Below, piece after piece: positions 42,788-52,148 of a DNA stretch of 64,000 nt. The position numbers and the translations under genes are program-made. The stretch spans positions 1 through 64,000 of the forward strand of contig NZ_BMNH01000012.1 of the NCBI RefSeq assembly GCF_014646355.1, written 5' to 3'. The notes under the pieces were generated by a model, which worked only from the letters and a program-made list of their open reading frames with translations, had not been told where the DNA came from and searched no databases. This DNA comes from Nonomuraea cavernae. Its GTDB lineage: Bacteria; Actinomycetota; Actinomycetes; Streptosporangiales; Streptosporangiaceae. How positions within the stretch are numbered: the first letter of the stretch is position 1; every line of letters starts with the position of its first letter.

Positions 42788-42827
42788 GGGCCGGTTCCGC
42801 GACAGGCGGGACCGGCCCCGTTCTTTC
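42788..42827 (+). terminator. Terminator after DUF349 gene
   Basis: A 13-base stem with one G-T pair (GGGCCGGTTCCGC / GCGGGACCGGCCC) and a 5-base loop, followed by CGTTCTTT. Confidence 0.82.
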
Positions 42828-42911
42828 CTCGCCTGGCCACGCGGCGGGCGAACCTAGATCGCACATTCGGTATCTAAGCCCTCGAAGAACACATTTCTAC
42901 GGGGAGACATC

Positions 42912-43298
42912 ATGCGACACCTCAAGAACCTGCTCGTGCTGACCACCTCCGTGGCGGCCGTCGTCGCGCTGACGGCGCTGCCCGCCGAGGCCGCCGGCAC
43001 CGCCGACCGCACCTGGGGAAAGTGCGGCTCCGGCAACACCTGCCTGTTCGACGGCCGCTACGGCAGGTACAAGTTCTGGACCGCGCCCGACTGCGGCTTC
43101 TACGACCTCAGCAAGATGAGGCCCCGGCTCGACGACCGGCTGAGCTCCATCCGCAACCGCAGCGACGCCCGGGTGGTGCTGTTCGACTGGGACAGCACCA
43201 CCGGCTGGAACCACGTGCGCACGATCTCGCCGTGGAAGAAGGCGAACCTGCGCCCGCACGAGAACAACCGGGTCGACGCCATCGAGATCGACTGCTGA
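42912..43298 (+). CDS. Secreted I36-type (beta/gamma-crystallin-like) small protein
   Basis: A 128-residue precursor with an N-terminal signal peptide (basic MRHLKN, hydrophobic core to about 20, cleavage near AEAAG). The mature part of about 100 residues resembles the peptidase inhibitor family I36 fold. It has CGSGNTCLFDGRYGRYKFW, DCGFYDL and LDDRLSSIRNRSDARVVLFDW, and a terminal Cys. Four cysteines could form two disulfides. Similar proteins in Streptomyces inhibit metalloproteases, but many members have no tested activity. GGGGAGA precedes the ATG. It is convergent with rel across an 8-base-stem hairpin. Confidence 0.78.
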   Translation: MRHLKNLLVLTTSVAAVVALTALPAEAAGTADRTWGKCGSGNTCLFDGRYGRYKFWTAPDCGFYDLSKMRPRLDDRLSSIRNRSDARVVLFDWDSTTGWNHVRTISPWKKANLRPHENNRVDAIEIDC

Positions 43299-43299
43299 A

Positions 43300-43319
43300 C
43301 TCCCGGCGTGAGCCGGGAG
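43300..43319. terminator. Short bidirectional hairpin
   Basis: Perfect 8-base stem CTCCCGGC / GCCGGGAG with the loop GTGA, between the convergent secreted-protein gene and rel. Confidence 0.75.
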
Positions 43320-43321
43320 CG

Positions 43322-45616
43322 TCAGGCGCCGGCGCCGCTCACGCGGTAGACGTCGAAGACGCCCTGGATGCTGCGGACGGCCTTGAGCACGTGGCCGAGG
43401 TGTTTGGGGTCACCCATCTCGAAGGTGAACTTGCTGATCGCCACCCGGTCGCGTGAGGTGGTGACGGATGCGCTCAGGATGTTGACGTGCTGGTCGGACA
43501 GGGTGCGGGTGACGTCGGACAGCAGTCGGGGCCGATCGAGGGCCTCCACCTGGATGGCGACGAGGAACACCGAGTCGTCGCTCGGCGACCAGCTCACCTC
43601 GACCAGGCGGTCGGGCTGCTCCTTGAGCTGCTGGACGTTGGTGCAGTCGGCGCGGTGCACCGAGACGCCGTGGCCGCGCGTGACGAAGCCGACGATCTCG
43701 TCGCCGGGCACCGGAGTGCAGCATTTCGACAGGCGCACCCACACGTCGGCGTCGCCGGCCACCACCACGCCCGCGCCGCCACCGCCCCGGGGACGGCCCT
43801 TGAGGCGCGTGGGGAGCGACGTCTCGGCGATGTCCTCCTCGGCGCTGTCGACGCCGCCGATGGAGGCCACCAGCTTCTGCACGACCGACTGGGCGGCCAC
43901 ATGGCCCTCGCCGACGGCCGCGTAGAGGGCGGAGACGTCGGGGTAGCGCAGGTCGCGGGCGAGGGCCAGCAGCGACTCACCGGACATCAGGCGTTGCAGT
44001 GGCAGGCCCTGCTTGCGCATGGCCCGGCCGATGGCCTCCTTGCCCGCCTCGATCGCGGTCTCCCGGCGCTCCTTGGAGAACCACTGCCGGATCTTGTTGC
44101 GGGCGCGGCCGGACTTGACGAACTTCAGCCAGTCGCGGGAGGGACCGGCGTCGGGCGACTTGGAGGTGAAGATCTCCACCGTGTCACCGTTGCCGAGCCG
44201 CGACTCCAGCGGCACCAGCCGGCCGTTGACCCGGGCGCCGATGCAGCGATGGCCCACCTCGGTGTGGACGGCGTAGGCGAAGTCGACCGGGGTCGCGCCC
44301 TCGGGCAGGGCCACCACCTGACCGCGCGGCGTGAAGACGTAGACCTCGGACACCGACAGGTCGAAGCGCAACGACTCAAGGAACTCCCCCGGGTCGGCCG
44401 TCTCCTTCTGCCAGTCGAGGAGCTGGCGCAGCCAGGCCATGTCGCTGCCCGGCTTGACCTTGCCCACGGGGCCGGGCGCGCCGACCTCCTCCTTGTACTT
44501 CCAGTGGGCGGCCACGCCGTACTCGGCCCGGTGGTGCATCGCGTGGGTGCGGATCTGCAACTCCACCGGCTTGCCCTCGGGACCGATCACCGTCGTGTGC
44601 AGCGACTGGTACATGTTGAACTTGGGCATCGCGATGTAGTCCTTGAACCTGCCGGGCACGGGGTTCCATCGCGCGTGGATCGTTCCGAGAGCCGCATAGC
44701 AGTCGCGCACGCTGTCGACGAGGACCCGGATGCCCACCAGGTCGTAGATGTCGTCGAAGGCCACGTCGCGGGCGATCATCTTCTGGTAGACGGAGTAGTA
44801 GTGCTTCGGCCTTCCCTTGACGACCGCGCGGATCCTGGCCTCGCGCAGGTCGCCGGAGACCTTCTCGATGACCTCCTGCAGGAACAGGTCACGGCGCGGC
44901 GCCCGCTCCGACACCATGCGCGCGATCTCGTCGTAGCGCTTGGGGTAGAGCATGGCGAAGGCGAGGTCTTCGAGCTCCCACTTGATCGTGTTCATGCCCA
45001 GGCGGTGGGCCAGCGGCGCGAAGATCTCCAGAGTCTCGCGGGACTTCTGGTGGCGCTTGTGCTCGGGCAGATAGCGCATCGTGCGCATGTTGTGCAGCCG
45101 GTCGGCCAGCTTGATGATCAGCACCCGGATGTCGCGCGACATGGCGACCACCATCTTGCGCACGGTCTCGGCCTGGGCGGCGTCGCCGAACTTGACCTTG
45201 TCGAGCTTGGTGACGCCGTCGACCAGCGAGCCGATCGTGTCGCCGAAGTCGGCCCGGAGCTCGTCGAGGCTGTAGGCGGTGTCCTCGACCGTGTCGTGCA
45301 GCAGCGCGGCGCAGAGCGTCTCGTCATCGGTGCCGAGCTCGGCCAGGATCGTCGCCACGGCCAGCGGATGGGTGATGTAGGGGTCGCCGGACTTACGCTT
45401 CTGGTCACGGTGGTGGTAGGCGGCGACGTCGTAGGCGCGCTCGATCAGCCGCAGGTCGGCCTTGGGGTGAGTGGCGCGAACCGTGCGGAACAGCGGCTCC
45501 AGCACCGGATTCATGGCCCCACCCCCAAACCGCCGTCGGCGTGCCGAGGGCGCGCCGCCGGCAGGATCGGCGGTCCCGGCGTCGGTTACGTCAGGCACGA
45601 CCACATCACGGGGCAC
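43322..45616 (-). CDS. rel: Bifunctional (p)ppGpp synthetase/hydrolase (Rel/Spo)
   Basis: Stringent response enzyme, 764 residues. The hydrolase HD domain (about 45-200) has YITHPLAVATILAELG, LHDTVEDT and LADRLHNMRTM. The synthetase domain has KGRPKHYYSVYQKM, DLVGIRVLVDSVRDCYAALG, FKDYIAMPKFNMYQSLHTTV and LQIRTHAMHHRAEYGVAAHWKYK. TGS (VFTPRGQVVALPEGATPVDFAYAVHTEVG), a zinc-finger-like segment with CCTPVPGDEIVGFVTRGHGVSVHRADC and a C-terminal ACT domain follow. Both active sites look intact. The start is the GTG at 45616, preceded by GAGGAG, giving a 34-residue N-terminal lead before MNPVLEPLF. It follows apt after 72 bases, an order I recall as conserved in actinobacteria. Confidence 0.96.
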   Translation of the reverse strand: MPRDVVVPDVTDAGTADPAGGAPSARRRRFGGGAMNPVLEPLFRTVRATHPKADLRLIERAYDVAAYHHRDQKRKSGDPYITHPLAVATILAELGTDDETLCAALLHDTVEDTAYSLDELRADFGDTIGSLVDGVTKLDKVKFGDAAQAETVRKMVVAMSRDIRVLIIKLADRLHNMRTMRYLPEHKRHQKSRETLEIFAPLAHRLGMNTIKWELEDLAFAMLYPKRYDEIARMVSERAPRRDLFLQEVIEKVSGDLREARIRAVVKGRPKHYYSVYQKMIARDVAFDDIYDLVGIRVLVDSVRDCYAALGTIHARWNPVPGRFKDYIAMPKFNMYQSLHTTVIGPEGKPVELQIRTHAMHHRAEYGVAAHWKYKEEVGAPGPVGKVKPGSDMAWLRQLLDWQKETADPGEFLESLRFDLSVSEVYVFTPRGQVVALPEGATPVDFAYAVHTEVGHRCIGARVNGRLVPLESRLGNGDTVEIFTSKSPDAGPSRDWLKFVKSGRARNKIRQWFSKERRETAIEAGKEAIGRAMRKQGLPLQRLMSGESLLALARDLRYPDVSALYAAVGEGHVAAQSVVQKLVASIGGVDSAEEDIAETSLPTRLKGRPRGGGGAGVVVAGDADVWVRLSKCCTPVPGDEIVGFVTRGHGVSVHRADCTNVQQLKEQPDRLVEVSWSPSDDSVFLVAIQVEALDRPRLLSDVTRTLSDQHVNILSASVTTSRDRVAISKFTFEMGDPKHLGHVLKAVRSIQGVFDVYRVSGAGA

Positions 45617-45688
45617 TCAGACTCCTCACGTTCGAGTCCAGGTCCCCAGTGTATCCAGGTGAGAGACCCCGCTCGCCGTGGGCCCGGC

Positions 45689-46207
45689 TCAGACGATCAC
45701 CAGGGAGTGCGCCTCCACTCCCACGAGGCGCTCACGCCCCTTCAGGAAAGCCAGCTCCATCAGCACGGCGACGCCGACGACGTCGGCTCCGGCCCTGCGC
45801 ACCAACTCCACGGTCGCCTCGGCCGTGCCGCCCGTGGCCAGCACATCGTCGACGATGAGGACCCGGTCGCCCTCGGCGAAGGCGTCACAGTGCACCTCGA
45901 TGGTCGCGGAGCCGTACTCCAGATCGTAGGACTCTTCGAGCGTCTGAGAGGGCAGTTTGCCCTTCTTGCGGACGGGAACGAAGCCGGCGCCGGCGTGGAG
46001 AGCGACGGGGGCGGCCAGAATGAACCCTCTGGCCTCGATCCCGACGATCTTGTCGACCTCGTGCAACCCGGCCAGCTCGCGCACCACGGCCGCGAACGCC
46101 TCGTGGTCGGCGAGCAGCGGGGTGATGTCCTTGAACAGCACACCCGGCTTGGGGTAGTCGGGCACGTCCCTGATGTGCTCGAGGATCAACTTCTGCAGGT
46201 CGCTCAT
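45689..46207 (-). CDS. apt: Adenine phosphoribosyltransferase
   Basis: Purine salvage: adenine plus PRPP to AMP. The 172-residue protein has DVPDYPKPGVLFKDITPLL (family opening) and GIEARGFILAAPVALHAGAGFVPVRKKGKLP. The PRPP-binding motif VLIVDDVLATGGTA is followed by a C-terminal LMELAFLKGRE. The ATG at 46207 has GGAGGAG seven bases before. It sits between secF and rel, in the order I recall as conserved in actinobacteria. It is 143 bases from the secF stop, with the secDF terminator between them, so apt-rel may have their own promoter. Confidence 0.95.
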   Translation of the reverse strand: MSDLQKLILEHIRDVPDYPKPGVLFKDITPLLADHEAFAAVVRELAGLHEVDKIVGIEARGFILAAPVALHAGAGFVPVRKKGKLPSQTLEESYDLEYGSATIEVHCDAFAEGDRVLIVDDVLATGGTAEATVELVRRAGADVVGVAVLMELAFLKGRERLVGVEAHSLVIV

Positions 46208-46310
46208 CAAGCCACTCCTCCGATGGTCCCTGCCCACGACTGACGGCCTCCATGATGACGCATCCGGCGGCATATCCGGACCATGCGGACGGAGACCTGG
46301 CCGCACATGC

Positions 46311-46340
46311 CACAGGGCGGGCCGGTCGGCCCGCCCTGTG
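46311..46340 (-). terminator. Terminator after secF
   Basis: A 13-base perfect stem (CACAGGGCGGGCC / GGCCCGCCCTGTG) with a 4-base loop, ten bases past the secF stop. No T-run. Confidence 0.72.
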
Positions 46341-46350
46341 CGACACCCCC

Positions 46351-47340
46351 TCAGCCCTTGGCTACGGCCGTGCTTTTGGAACCCTTCGACCCCTTGCCTC
46401 CCGTGGAGGCGAGACGCCGGGCGATGGCCTGGTACTTCGGCTCCCGCTCCTTGAGCGTCACCAGCAGCGGTGTGGCCACGCACAGCGAGGAGTAGGTGCC
46501 GACGATCATGCCGACGAACAGGGCCAGCGACAGGTCCTTCAGCGTGCCCGCGCCGAGCAGCGTGGTGCCGATGAACAGGATCGCGGCCACCGGCAGGATC
46601 GCGACCAGCGAGGTGTTGAGCGACCGGATCAGCGTGTGGTTGAGCGCGTTGTTGGCCGCCATCGAGTAGGTCTGCTTGGACGTGGTGCCCAGCTTGGCCG
46701 TGACCTCCTTGATCATGTCGAACACCACGACCGCGTCGTAGAGCGAGTATCCGAGGATGGTCAGGAAGCCCAGCAGCGTCGCGGGCGTGACCTCGAAGCC
46801 CGACCAGGCGTAGACGCCCGCCGTGATGACCAGGTCGTGGATGAGCGCCACGATGGCGGCCAGCGCCATCTTGGGCTCGAACGCCATCGACAGGTAGAGG
46901 ATGATCGCGAGCATGAACACGCCCAGGCCGACCCAGGCCTTCTGCGACACCTCACCGCCCCACGAGGCGCCGATCGACTGGATGTCGACCTGGTCGACCG
47001 GGACCCCGTAGTCCTTGGAGATCGCCGTCTGCACCTGGGTCATGGTGGACTCGGACAGGGTCTCGGTGGTGACCCGCCAGCGGTCGCCGGCCGTCTGCAC
47101 GATCGGCTGGTGCACGCCCTCTTCGGTGAAGCCCTCGCGGACCTGTTCGATGGTGGCGGTCGGCGCCTTGAAGGAGAAGACCGAGCCGCCGGTGAACTCG
47201 ACGCCCATGTTGAGGCCGTTGACCAGGATTCCGGCCAGGGACACGGCCAGCAGCAGGCCGGACAGGCTGTACCAGAGCTTCCAGCGGCCGACGAAGTCGA
47301 CGTTGATCTCGCCACGGTAGAGGCGACTCGCGAGTCCCAT
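46351..47340 (-). CDS. secF: Protein translocase subunit SecF
   Basis: Accessory subunit that pairs with SecD to pull exported proteins using the proton gradient. The 329-residue protein has six membrane segments. The first is near residue 25-45 (LWYSLSGLLLAVSLAGILV) and the periplasmic domain is about 50-140. The core RVxxD-like segment ALAAIVALIHDLVITAGVYAWSGFEVTP and LTILGYSLYDAVVVFDMIKE are characteristic. The C-terminal end is Lys/Ser-rich. The ATG lies one base after the secD stop, giving tight coupling. Length is typical. Confidence 0.95.
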   Translation of the reverse strand: MGLASRLYRGEINVDFVGRWKLWYSLSGLLLAVSLAGILVNGLNMGVEFTGGSVFSFKAPTATIEQVREGFTEEGVHQPIVQTAGDRWRVTTETLSESTMTQVQTAISKDYGVPVDQVDIQSIGASWGGEVSQKAWVGLGVFMLAIILYLSMAFEPKMALAAIVALIHDLVITAGVYAWSGFEVTPATLLGFLTILGYSLYDAVVVFDMIKEVTAKLGTTSKQTYSMAANNALNHTLIRSLNTSLVAILPVAAILFIGTTLLGAGTLKDLSLALFVGMIVGTYSSLCVATPLLVTLKEREPKYQAIARRLASTGGKGSKGSKSTAVAKG

Positions 47341-47341
47341 C

Positions 47342-49105
47342 TCAGGCCTCCAGCGGGTTGTTCGGGCGGCCGGTGGTGCCGGTCGGGACGGCGCTCATGC
47401 GTTCGGCGTCGATCCCGGACAACGGATGTCCCTTGGCGAAGAACTTGAGCCTGGCCAGCAAGGCGATGAACGGCTTGGTGAACAGGAACACCACCACCAC
47501 GTCGATCAGCGTGGTCAGGCCCATCGCGAAGGCGAACCCCGCCACACCGCCGACGGCCAGCAGGTAGAGCACGACCGCAGCGATGAACATGACGGCGTCG
47601 GCGATCAGGATCGTGCGCCGGGCGCGGACCCAGGCCACCTCGACGGCCGCGCGCAGCGAGCGCCGTCCTTCCTTCATCTCGTCGCGTATGCGTTCGAAGT
47701 AGACGATGAAGGAGTCGGCGGTGATGCCGATCGAGACCACCAGGCCGATGATGTGCGGCAGCGACAGCCGGAATCCGGCGTTGTGGCCGAGCACCACCAC
47801 CGCGGTGTAGGTGAGGATCGAGGCGACGACGAGGCTCAGCACGGCGACGAGCCCGAGACCGCGGTAGTAGAACATCGAGTAGAGGACCACCAGCACGAGA
47901 CCGATGAGGCCGGCGATCAGACCGCCTTCCAGCTGGTCCTGGCCCAGGGTCGAAGAGACCGTGTCGATCGAGCTGCGCTCGAACTTCAGCGGCAGCGCGC
48001 CGTACTTGAGCTGCTCGGCGAGTTCGGTGGCGCTCTGCTGGTTGAAACCGCCGGTGATCTCGGCGCGGCCGCCGGGGATCGGGCTGATGATGTTGGGGGC
48101 GGTGATCACCACACCGTCGAGGACGACGGCGACCTTGTTGCGCGGCTCCTGCGAGTTGTAGGCGGTGGAGGTGAGCTTGCTCCACTCGCCCGCGCCCTTG
48201 CTCTTGAAGTCGAGCTGGACGACCCACTCGGTCGTGCCCTGGCGGACGCCCGCGGAGGCGGTGTCGATGTCGGTGCCGACGACCTTGGCCACATCGAGGA
48301 CGTACTTGTAGCTGCCGTCGCTCTCGCAGGCGGCGTACTGCTTGTTCGGGTCGTCCTGGACGCCCTGACCGCGGTTCTTCGGGTCGGCGCAGTCGAGGCT
48401 GTTGTACTGCTTCCAGGCGGCGGGTTCGATGCCCTGCGGGGGGGCGCCGGCCTTTTGGTCACTCTCCTGGGTGGGGCTCGGCGTCGGCGTGGCCTTCGCG
48501 TTCTGGCCGCTCCTGCGTTCGCGCGGGGTGGGAGAGGTCTCCGGCGTTGGACTGCGCGTCGGCGTTGTCAGGGCCGACGACAGGCCCTTGCCCGTCGGTG
48601 AAGGGGCGGGCGTCGACACCCCTGCCGACCGCGAGGCGGTCGGCTGGGGCTTGGCCGAGGGCTGCGTGGAGGAGGGCGACGAGCTCGGAGCCGCCGGCTC
48701 GGTGGCGAGCTCCTGCGGGAGCTGCGTGGCCTCCATGGTGAGCACCTGGCGGAAACGCAGCTCCGCGGTGGTCGCGACCAGCTTGATGGCCTCGCTCTGC
48801 CCGACGCCGGGGATGGAGATGATGATGTTGTCGCCTGACTTGGCGACCTCCGCGTCGGAGATACCGGTGCCGTTGACTCGGTCACGAATGATGTTGACCG
48901 CGCGGTCGAGGATCTCCTCGGGTGGAGCCGCACCGTTCTGCGTAACCGGAGATAGAGTCACGGTCGTGCCGCCGGCGAGGTCGAGTCCCAGCTTGGGCGT
49001 GAACGCCTTCTGCAAGAACATCGTCCCGCCCAGGGCGAGGATGAGCGCCACGAGCACCAGGAGCGTGCGCCCCGGCTTGCTGTGGCTGCTGGTCGGTCGG
49101 GCCAC
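47342..49105 (-). CDS. secD: Protein translocase subunit SecD
   Basis: Partner of SecF, 587 residues. One N-terminal membrane span (about 13-32) is followed by the large P1 domain, beginning LGLDLAGGTTVTL. C-terminal five-span block: GGLIAGLIGLVLVVLYSMFYYRGLGLVAVLSLV, DSFIVYFERIRDEMKEGRR and DVVVVFLFTKPFIALLARLKFF. The P1 domain is interrupted by a Ser/Pro/Thr-rich low-complexity stretch from about 138 to 222 that is not in typical SecD. The start is a GTG at 49105 without a clear binding site. It follows yajC after 42 bases. The long tail after the last span ends in PNNPLEA. Confidence 0.95.
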   Translation of the reverse strand: MARPTSSHSKPGRTLLVLVALILALGGTMFLQKAFTPKLGLDLAGGTTVTLSPVTQNGAAPPEEILDRAVNIIRDRVNGTGISDAEVAKSGDNIIISIPGVGQSEAIKLVATTAELRFRQVLTMEATQLPQELATEPAAPSSSPSSTQPSAKPQPTASRSAGVSTPAPSPTGKGLSSALTTPTRSPTPETSPTPRERRSGQNAKATPTPSPTQESDQKAGAPPQGIEPAAWKQYNSLDCADPKNRGQGVQDDPNKQYAACESDGSYKYVLDVAKVVGTDIDTASAGVRQGTTEWVVQLDFKSKGAGEWSKLTSTAYNSQEPRNKVAVVLDGVVITAPNIISPIPGGRAEITGGFNQQSATELAEQLKYGALPLKFERSSIDTVSSTLGQDQLEGGLIAGLIGLVLVVLYSMFYYRGLGLVAVLSLVVASILTYTAVVVLGHNAGFRLSLPHIIGLVVSIGITADSFIVYFERIRDEMKEGRRSLRAAVEVAWVRARRTILIADAVMFIAAVVLYLLAVGGVAGFAFAMGLTTLIDVVVVFLFTKPFIALLARLKFFAKGHPLSGIDAERMSAVPTGTTGRPNNPLEA

Positions 49106-49147
49106 TGGTCGTCTGTCTTTCGGATAGGGGTTTGTCGCAGAGCCTGG

Positions 49148-49507
49148 TCAGGCCTGCTTCGAGTTGGAGTCCTGGCCGCCGTCGCGCTCCACGGGCTCGT
49201 CATGCGTGCTGACCTCGCCGTCGCTCGCGGGGGGAGCGTCACCGGGTGTCACGACGCGGCCGATGGCCGCCTTCACCCAGCGCGTCTCGATCCCGGGGGC
49301 GACCTCAAGGATCACGTCGTCATTGTCCACCGCGACCACGGTGCCGAACAGCCCGGTCGTGGTCATCACTCTGGCACCCGGCGCGAGGCTGTTCTGCATC
49401 TTGATCGCTTCCTGCTGACGCTTGCGCTGCGGGCGAATCAGCAGGAAGTAGAACACCACCACCAGCAGGATCAGCGGCAGGATGCTTCCGAGTTGTCCCA
49501 TGTCCAT
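49148..49507 (-). CDS. yajC: Preprotein translocase subunit YajC
   Basis: Small accessory protein of SecDF. The 119-residue protein has one membrane span (LGSILPLILLVVVFYFLLI). The RPQRKRQQEAIKMQNSLAPGARVMTTTGLFGTVVAVDNDDVILEVAPG region is diagnostic of YajC. A charged, Asp/Ser-rich C-terminal tail of about 35 residues is a common actinobacterial extension. The start is ATG 49507 or the ATG two codons later; GGAAGG lies upstream. It heads the yajC-secD-secF group. Confidence 0.93.
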   Translation of the reverse strand: MDMGQLGSILPLILLVVVFYFLLIRPQRKRQQEAIKMQNSLAPGARVMTTTGLFGTVVAVDNDDVILEVAPGIETRWVKAAIGRVVTPGDAPPASDGEVSTHDEPVERDGGQDSNSKQA

Positions 49508-49643
49508 AAGGGGCGACCTTCCATTGTCGTACAAGGAGTTGACACCGGCCTCGCGCCGGAAATTCCGTGCGTTGCTCCGGGCCGCGCCGCTCAGCCCGTC
49601 AGCCTACACAGCCAGCCAAGCCACGGAGTGTAGGCGGTTGTTG

Positions 49644-49671
49644 CGAAACGCGGCAACGAAGCAGCGTTTCG
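49644..49671. repeat. Inverted repeat CGAAACGC-N12-GCGTTTCG
   Basis: Eight-base perfect arms in the gap between ruvB and yajC. Could be a terminator of ruvB on the leftward strand or part of a promoter element for yajC. Confidence 0.4.
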
Positions 49672-49696
49672 GCGCGCGGGGAAGTTCCCAATTCGA

Positions 49697-49712
49697 AACG
49701 GTTGCAACCGTT
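49697..49712. promoter_or_regulatory. Perfect 16-base palindrome AACGGTTGCAACCGTT
   Basis: Seven bases beyond the ruvB stop and about 190 bases before the yajC start. Palindromes of this size and AT-balanced kind are usual operators for LacI- or GntR-like dimers, but no regulator is adjacent. The function is open. Confidence 0.4.
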
Positions 49713-49718
49713 CTGTAA

Positions 49719-50750
<1,032 letters not shown>

Positions 50751-50808
50751 TGCCGCACCTCCCTGACGGGGCTCCCTGCGAGGGTAGGGCACCGGCCCGC
50801 CCACGATG

Positions 50809-51429
50809 TCATCGGACGCTCAGCGCCCGCAGCGCCGCCTTCAGCAGGGCGGCCACCTGCGGGGAGCGGCCGGCGGCCAGGTCGGCGTCGGCCTCCGGCT
50901 CGACGGCCGCGACGGCCTCGTCGGCGTCCTTGCTCGAATAACCCAGCCCCACGAGCCCGGAGTGCACCTGGTCGCGCCAGAGCGCGACGCGGCGGCCGCC
51001 GTTGAGCGCGGCGTCGAGGGTCGCCTCGGGGGTGCCGAGACGGTCCTTCAGCTCCAGGACGATGCGCTGGGCGCCCTTCTGGCCGATGCCCGGCACCTGG
51101 GTGAGCGCCTTGAGGTCGGCTCCGGCGACGGCGACCCGCAGCGCGTTGGGCGAATGGACGGCGAGCATGGCCAGCGCCAGCTTGGGGCCCACGCCGCTGG
51201 CCGTCTGGAGCAGCTCGAAGACGGCCCGCTCGTCGTCGGTGGCGAAGCCGTAGAGGGTGAGGGACTCCTCGCGCACCACCAGCGAGGTGGCCAGCCGGGC
51301 CTGCTCGCCCGGGTGGAGCGTGGCCAGGGTGCCGGGCGTGCAGTGGACCAGGACGCCGACGCCGCCGACCTCGATCACGGCGCCGTCGGGCGCGACGGCC
51401 GCCACCCGGCCGGCCACCGAGGCGATCAC
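50809..51429 (-). CDS. ruvA: Holliday junction branch migration protein RuvA
   Basis: Recognises four-way junctions and recruits RuvB. The 206-residue protein has the N-terminal OB fold (IASVAGRVAAVAPDGAVIEVGGVGVLVHC). Tandem helix-hairpin-helix motifs (LLQTASGVGPKLALAMLA and LTQVPGIGQKGAQRIVLELKDRL) come next, and the C-terminal domain VHSGLVGLGYSSKDADEAV is joined by a linker. The GTG at 51429 overlaps the ruvC stop (GTGA), which sets the start. Length is usual. Confidence 0.96.
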   Translation of the reverse strand: MIASVAGRVAAVAPDGAVIEVGGVGVLVHCTPGTLATLHPGEQARLATSLVVREESLTLYGFATDDERAVFELLQTASGVGPKLALAMLAVHSPNALRVAVAGADLKALTQVPGIGQKGAQRIVLELKDRLGTPEATLDAALNGGRRVALWRDQVHSGLVGLGYSSKDADEAVAAVEPEADADLAAGRSPQVAALLKAALRALSVR

Positions 51430-51968
51430 AGCTTCACGTCCCCGCGCGGCGCGCGGCTCCGCGCCCGCGCGACGGCCTCGGCGACGCGGTGCTGGGCGCC
51501 GCCGCGCCAGACATGGCAGATGGCCAGCGCGAGCGCGTCGGCGGCGTCGGCCGGCTTGGGCATCTCGGTGAGCCTCAGCAGCCGGGTCACCATGAGCCCG
51601 ATCTGCTTCTTGTCGGCGCTGCCGCTGCCGGTGACGGCCGCCTTGACCTCGGAGGGCGTGTGCAGGGCGACGGGCAGCCCGCGCCTGGCCGCGCAGAGGA
51701 CCGCGATGCCCGCGGCCTGGGCAGTGCCCATGACGGTGCGGACGTTGTGCTGGCTGAAGACCCGCTCGACCGCCACGGCGTCGGGACGCACCTCGTCGAG
51801 CCACTGCTCGATGCCGGCCTCGATGCCCACCAGCCGTGCGCCCAGCTCCTCGTCAGCGCCGGTGCGCACCACCCCGACGGCGACCAGGGACAGCGGCGCG
51901 CCGGGCCTGCCCTCGACCGCTCCCAGGCCGCACCGGGTCAGCCCCGGATCGACGCCCATCACCCGCAC
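51426..51968 (-). CDS. ruvC: Holliday junction resolvase RuvC
   Basis: Endonuclease that cuts junctions held by RuvAB, 180 residues. The opening VRVMGVDPGLTRCGLG carries the first catalytic Asp7. VAVERVFSQHN holds the next Glu, and PADAADALALAICH the last two acidic residues. The start is the GTG at 51968 because GGGAGG lies seven bases upstream; the in-frame codons upstream run across a LexA-type palindrome. First gene of ruvCAB. Confidence 0.95.
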   Translation of the reverse strand: MRVMGVDPGLTRCGLGAVEGRPGAPLSLVAVGVVRTGADEELGARLVGIEAGIEQWLDEVRPDAVAVERVFSQHNVRTVMGTAQAAGIAVLCAARRGLPVALHTPSEVKAAVTGSGSADKKQIGLMVTRLLRLTEMPKPADAADALALAICHVWRGGAQHRVAEAVARARSRAPRGDVKL

Positions 51969-51989
51969 CGGCCTGCCTCCCCGCGCCGC

Positions 51990-52003
51990 CGAACACCTGT
52001 TCG
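51990..52003. promoter_or_regulatory. LexA-type SOS box upstream of ruvC
   Basis: CGAACACCTGTTCG, on the leftward strand CGAACAGGTGTTCG, fits the actinobacterial SOS box CGAACRNRYGTTCG. It lies 22-35 bases before the ruvC start, and a TAGAGT -10-like element (52011-52016) is seven bases upstream of the box, so LexA would cover the transcription start. Confidence 0.8.
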
Positions 52004-52148
52004 GCACGAGACTCTACCCCGGCCGACGTGGCCGCGCACCGCGAAACGCCCGCCGGACGCCCGGCGGAACCGTGAGATCCGCCGGACGCCCGCCAGAACC
52101 GCTGGAGCCGTCAGATCCGCGGGCCGCCGGCCAGAGGCACTGGAACCG

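Noticed and set aside
43487..46243. A 918-codon open frame on the plus strand opposite rel and apt
   Set aside because: Shadow of two well-supported genes; composition low-complexity and no ribosome binding site.
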